Position numbers and translations under genes: made by a program
The notes under the pieces: generated by a model
Databases searched by the model: none
What the model saw: the letters and a program-made list of their open reading frames with translations, nothing else
Told to the model about the DNA's origin: nothing
Shown: piece by piece, positions 5,572-8,560 of the stretch
Layout: the number at the start of each line of letters is the position of its first letter
Position numbering within the stretch: position 1 is the stretch's first letter
Assembly: GCA_004297645.1 (NCBI GenBank)
Contig: SCUG01000513.1
Span: forward strand, 1 to 8,560
DNA: 8,560 bases
Reading direction: 5' to 3'
From: Saprospiraceae bacterium
GTDB lineage: Bacteria > Bacteroidota > Bacteroidia > Chitinophagales > Saprospiraceae

Positions 5572-8367
5572 ATGTTGCGATTTTGGTGGCTCTTTATCAT
5601 ACCGTTGAACCTGTTTTGCCAGTCCCAAACAGTGAATGTGGAGGTCTTCACCCGGCAGCATGGCCTGTCCAGCAACTACGTGACGGACATTGTGCTGGAC
5701 AACGCCGGCTTCCTTTGGGTGGCTACCACCGAAGGACTAAACCGCTACGACGGCAATAGCTTCACCCAATTTTTTGTGCCCGGCCAAACCTCTGCCTTAG
5801 CCGATGAAGTAACGGCGATGCTGCTGCTTCCTGACGGCAGGTTGGCCTTGGCCACCAGCGGCGGGTTGTTTTTCTTCGACTTGCATACCCATGAATTCCG
5901 GCGGCTCGAAGTGGAGCGAAACCGCCCGGATTTGGCGCAATTCGACAATAACTTTTCCTGCCTGATGCTCGACAAGGGAGGCCGTCTTTGGGCTGGAAGC
6001 TGGACTGGGGTGCATGTGCTGGATGCCCGTACCGGGCAGTTTCACCAGTCTTATTTCGCCGGTGAATCCGTCCTTTTCAAAGAGCGGTTGAGTTTTTCAC
6101 AAAAACTGGCGCCAGCACCGGACGGCTCGGTCGTCGTGCATGCCCATTTCAACCACAAGGAAAACTGGCTGGTCCCGGATTTTTCGAAAAACAAGATGAC
6201 GCCAGCCAGTGTGCGCTTCCCAGGATTTGAGGCGAGTTGGCCGAAGGAAGTCAGCCCTCCGCCAGGGCTTATCCTTCCTGCCGGTTTGCCGGAGATGAAA
6301 TCCTTCCTGCAAGACCGGCAACATTCCTTTTGGGGGGCCTCCGATAATGGGCTGTATCATTTTTGGCCGGCTGAAGCGGCCTTCCAACAATACCCGGCCC
6401 TCACTGATTTTTTGAAAAAAAAGAAAACCGTCGAACTGGTGGACGCCCTTTTATCTGGCCAAAAACTATGGCTCGCTACTACCGATGGCCTGATTTTTTA
6501 CGACCTGCATACCCGACAGGTTGGAATATTTTTGCCCGCCAATTATTTCACGCATCCATATTGCAACCGGGTCTGGAGTATCCACTCCCATAGCGATGGC
6601 AAGCTGTGGATTGGCTGTGGCTGTGGCTATTTTTGGCTCGACCCCAACACGCTCCAGGCTGGCCGCATTGACCTGCCGGATAAGCCCCCCAGCTTTGACC
6701 AGGATAACGGCGTTGTCCAGTTTGAAGACAGCAAAGGCCTGATTTGGATGGGGCTGGGCAACGGCAACGGGCTGGTCCGTTTCGACCCGGCACTTGGGAA
6801 ACTGCATTATTACCTGCCTGCCACGAGGGGCGGCGATTTCCCTTTGCGGCACCCGATGGCCATCGCCGAAGACGGGGCTGGCAACCTGTGGTTCGGCACC
6901 CAACGGGGCGGCGGCTTAGTCTGCTGGAACCGCGGGCAGGATGCTTTTTCGGTAATCCATACCGGTGAAATCCACGGTTTCGATTTAGACCTGATAGAAA
7001 GCATGGTTGCCGATGGGCAAGGGCATTTGTGGCTGGGTGTGCTCAAGGCAGGTTTGGTCCGTTTCGATATCCGGGAAAAAAGATTCACGGTATTTGGCAG
7101 GCAAAAGGGGCTGGAAAGCACCTACATCTACCGTTTGGCGATGGATGCCGGGGGCAAAATCTGGCTCTCTACCGAATTTGGACTTCACCGTTTCGACCCG
7201 GCGACGGAACGCTTCGATGTGTTCCTGCAAAAGGATGGATTGCCGGACGACTACATCTCATTTGTCAAAAGCACCGGCGACATGATGATGGCAGGATGCC
7301 CTGGCGATTTTGTCTTTTTCAAACCTGCCTTTTTTTCAAAAGAACAGCCAGCCCCGCCCGTTTTTCTGACCAAAATATTAGTCGAAGGGAATGAATTGAA
7401 AGAACCAATCGGGCGAAACTTGCGCCTGAGGTATCTTCAAAATAATATTCAATTTGAGTTTACGGCAGTGGATTTGTTGCAAGGCAAAAATACCCGCTTT
7501 TCGTACCGGCTCGAAGGTATTGGGGACGGCTGGAAAGATATTGGCACCCTCCGCAATGTCAGCTTTGCCAACCTGCCGCCAGGTGCTTACCATTTTGGGC
7601 TGAGGGCTGCTTTGCCCAACGGCGGCTGGGGCCAACCGGCAGTGTTGTTGGATTTTACCATCCGTCCGCCCTGGTGGGCAGCGTGGTGGTTCCGCCTCTC
7701 CATGGCAGCCGTGCTGGCCCTGGCAGCCTGGGGTCTGTATCGTTTTCGCATCCGGCAGTTGCTTGAAGTTCAGCAGGTCCGCAATGAAATTTCCCGTGAC
7801 CTGCACGATGACATTGGCACCACGTTGAGCAATATTGAAATTCTGAGCCGCATGGGACAGCAGCGTCCAGACGAACCTTCCTATGCAAAAAGTTTCCTCG
7901 AAAAAATCGCCAACGAAACCCGGCAGGCCAACGAAACGCTCCACCAAATCGTCTGGAACATCAACCCTGCCAACGACGAGGTGGCGCAATTGCTGGCCCG
8001 ATTGACCCGCCATGCCGCCGAAACGCTCGAAGCCGCCAACATTGCCATGTACCTCGATGCGCCCGAAAGCCTGCCTCCCGTGAAAATAAAACTCGAAAAA
8101 CGACGGGACTTATTCCTGCTGTTCAAGGAAGCCATGAGCAATATTGTCCGCCACGCCGGGGCTACCGCTGTACATATCAAGATCGAGATGAAAGGCAAAA
8201 AGCTGATAATGACCATTGCCGACAACGGAAAGGGATTTGACACCAATACCCCAACACACGGCAACGGATTGCAAAATATGCGGCAACGCATGACTAAATG
8301 GGGCGGCGAATTTGAAATAACTTCTAAAAATGGGGAGGGGACGGCCGTCCGGTTGATGCTGCCGTGA
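5572..8367 (+). CDS. Sensor histidine kinase with periplasmic two-component-regulator propeller, Y_Y_Y domain, HisKA_3 and HATPase
   Basis: This is a 931-residue inner-membrane sensor kinase. A hydrophobic signal segment (about 2-18) precedes about ten clear and two degenerate propeller repeats of the type 'DxxGxLWxGTxxGLxxFD' (about 36-583; for example 36-60, 127-158, 427-460, 474-507 and 516-550). A Y_Y_Y domain (about 595-695, with YRLEG at 645-649) leads into one transmembrane helix (about 704-723). The cytoplasmic part has a HisKA_3 phosphoacceptor, RDLHDDIGTTLSN, with His745. The ATPase follows, with N-box EAMSNIVRHAG (Asn857), DNGKGFD (884-890) and GNGLQNM (897-903). No receiver or AraC domain is attached, so it is not a classical hybrid kinase; HisKA_3 kinases usually signal to a separate LuxR/NarL-type regulator, which is not in the window. 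The ligand is unknown. The gene is divergent from the membrane-complex operon. The ATG at 5572 gives the signal sequence directly. Confidence 0.95.
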   Translation: MLRFWWLFIIPLNLFCQSQTVNVEVFTRQHGLSSNYVTDIVLDNAGFLWVATTEGLNRYDGNSFTQFFVPGQTSALADEVTAMLLLPDGRLALATSGGLFFFDLHTHEFRRLEVERNRPDLAQFDNNFSCLMLDKGGRLWAGSWTGVHVLDARTGQFHQSYFAGESVLFKERLSFSQKLAPAPDGSVVVHAHFNHKENWLVPDFSKNKMTPASVRFPGFEASWPKEVSPPPGLILPAGLPEMKSFLQDRQHSFWGASDNGLYHFWPAEAAFQQYPALTDFLKKKKTVELVDALLSGQKLWLATTDGLIFYDLHTRQVGIFLPANYFTHPYCNRVWSIHSHSDGKLWIGCGCGYFWLDPNTLQAGRIDLPDKPPSFDQDNGVVQFEDSKGLIWMGLGNGNGLVRFDPALGKLHYYLPATRGGDFPLRHPMAIAEDGAGNLWFGTQRGGGLVCWNRGQDAFSVIHTGEIHGFDLDLIESMVADGQGHLWLGVLKAGLVRFDIREKRFTVFGRQKGLESTYIYRLAMDAGGKIWLSTEFGLHRFDPATERFDVFLQKDGLPDDYISFVKSTGDMMMAGCPGDFVFFKPAFFSKEQPAPPVFLTKILVEGNELKEPIGRNLRLRYLQNNIQFEFTAVDLLQGKNTRFSYRLEGIGDGWKDIGTLRNVSFANLPPGAYHFGLRAALPNGGWGQPAVLLDFTIRPPWWAAWWFRLSMAAVLALAAWGLYRFRIRQLLEVQQVRNEISRDLHDDIGTTLSNIEILSRMGQQRPDEPSYAKSFLEKIANETRQANETLHQIVWNINPANDEVAQLLARLTRHAAETLEAANIAMYLDAPESLPPVKIKLEKRRDLFLLFKEAMSNIVRHAGATAVHIKIEMKGKKLIMTIADNGKGFDTNTPTHGNGLQNMRQRMTKWGGEFEITSKNGEGTAVRLMLP

Positions 8368-8375
8368 GTGGGGTT

Positions 8376-8396
8376 TGATTTATGATTTATGATTAG
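8376..8396. repeat. Heptad array at left flank of repeat copy 2
   Basis: Two perfect TGATTTA units (8376-8382, 8383-8389) and a third partial unit, TGATTAG, run straight into the AGGGGTGTT of the palindromic repeat, starting 8 bases after the kinase stop codon. They resemble the TGATTTT pair at 1048-1061 and, on the opposite strand, the array at 112-132. Confidence 0.65.
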
Positions 8397-8548
8397 GGGT
8401 GTTAAGAGAAAAATTCCAAACGGTTTTTTTGACGCTGAATGACGCTGGTTCTTTATGATTTCACGCTGTTCCTGATTTTTTATTTCATAAAAAATCATAA
8501 GAATCAGCGTCCTTCAGCGTCGAAATTATTTCTCTTAACACCCCTAAT
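8392..8548. repeat. Interspersed palindromic repeat, copy 2 (complete, about 157 bp)
   Basis: The ends form a perfect 20-bp inverted repeat beginning ATTAGGGGTGTTAAGAG (8392-8411, pairing with 8529-8548). Inside, 8431-8461 pairs with 8492-8521 with two mismatches and one bulged base. The centre has an 11-bp AT hairpin with a 3-base loop (8473-8483 with 8487-8497), which would compete with the end of the longer stem. The left gap between outer and inner arms (about 19 bases, containing a run of seven T) is longer than the right gap (7 bases). No coding capacity and no clear target-site duplication are seen. It lies 24 bases after the kinase gene, so it may form the 3' end of that transcript. 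MITE-like DNA is the alternative. Confidence 0.85.
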
Positions 8549-8559
8549 TAGGAATTAGG
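8546..8559. repeat. Heptad array at right flank of repeat copy 2 (cut by window edge)
   Basis: Two perfect tandem AATTAGG units (8546-8552, 8553-8559) overlap the last bases of the palindromic repeat. The next base, T, differs from the first base of another AATTAGG unit, but the window ends there. The unit sequence differs from the TGATTTA units on the other flank, while the 7-base period is the same. Confidence 0.55.
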
Positions 8560-8560
8560 T

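Noticed and set aside
5587..5622. Lipoprotein signal in the kinase N-terminus (Cys16)
   Set aside because: NLFC does not fit the usual lipobox, and the protein has a downstream transmembrane helix and cytoplasmic kinase domain. An ordinary signal segment fits better.
8376..8560. CRISPR array
   Set aside because: The units are 7 bases with no spacers, and the long palindrome occurs as single copies 8.4 kb apart.

Overview
The window reads as part of a bacterial chromosome, most likely from the Bacteroidota. The clearest sign is a one-piece sensor kinase with a periplasmic two-component-regulator propeller, a Y_Y_Y domain, a HisKA_3 phosphoacceptor and an HATPase. That architecture is typical of Bacteroidota, and so is the absence of Shine-Dalgarno sequences before the starts. 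Placement in a moderately GC-rich Saprospiria-like lineage is a guess. Coding density is high. All four genes are intact, and no RNA gene, CRISPR array or transposase is visible.

Positions 128-5212 (minus strand) hold three genes in operon order: two complete, mutually homologous HyfB/NuoL-type proton-pumping subunits in tandem (3182-5212, then 1106-3139), followed by a HyfC/HycD/NuoH-type subunit (128-1033). Together they form part of the membrane arm of a complex I-like, group 4 [NiFe]-hydrogenase-type complex (Hyf, Hyc, or the hydrogenase-related 'Ehr' type). The peripheral-arm genes (large subunit, small subunit, ferredoxin-like subunit) are not in the window and would be expected to the left of position 1. 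The sequence here therefore cannot say whether the complex makes or uses hydrogen.

Positions 5213-5571 are a divergent intergenic region. It contains a perfect 15-bp hairpin and an inverted repeat that ends three bases before the kinase start. Positions 5572-8367 (plus strand) encode the sensor kinase, transcribed away from the operon. A regulatory link between the two is possible but rests only on position.

The least ordinary content lies between the genes. A roughly 157-bp imperfect palindrome fills 8392-8548, and a nearly identical copy (one mismatch in 114 bases), cut off by the window edge, lies at 1-114. The visible flanks of both copies carry short arrays of 7-base direct repeats, with a different unit sequence at each flank. 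A much smaller element of the same plan (heptads, GGGGTGTT, hairpin, heptads) fills the spacer between the second pump subunit and the HyfC-like gene. This looks like a family of interspersed, heptad-flanked palindromic repeats and is the best candidate here for something poorly described.
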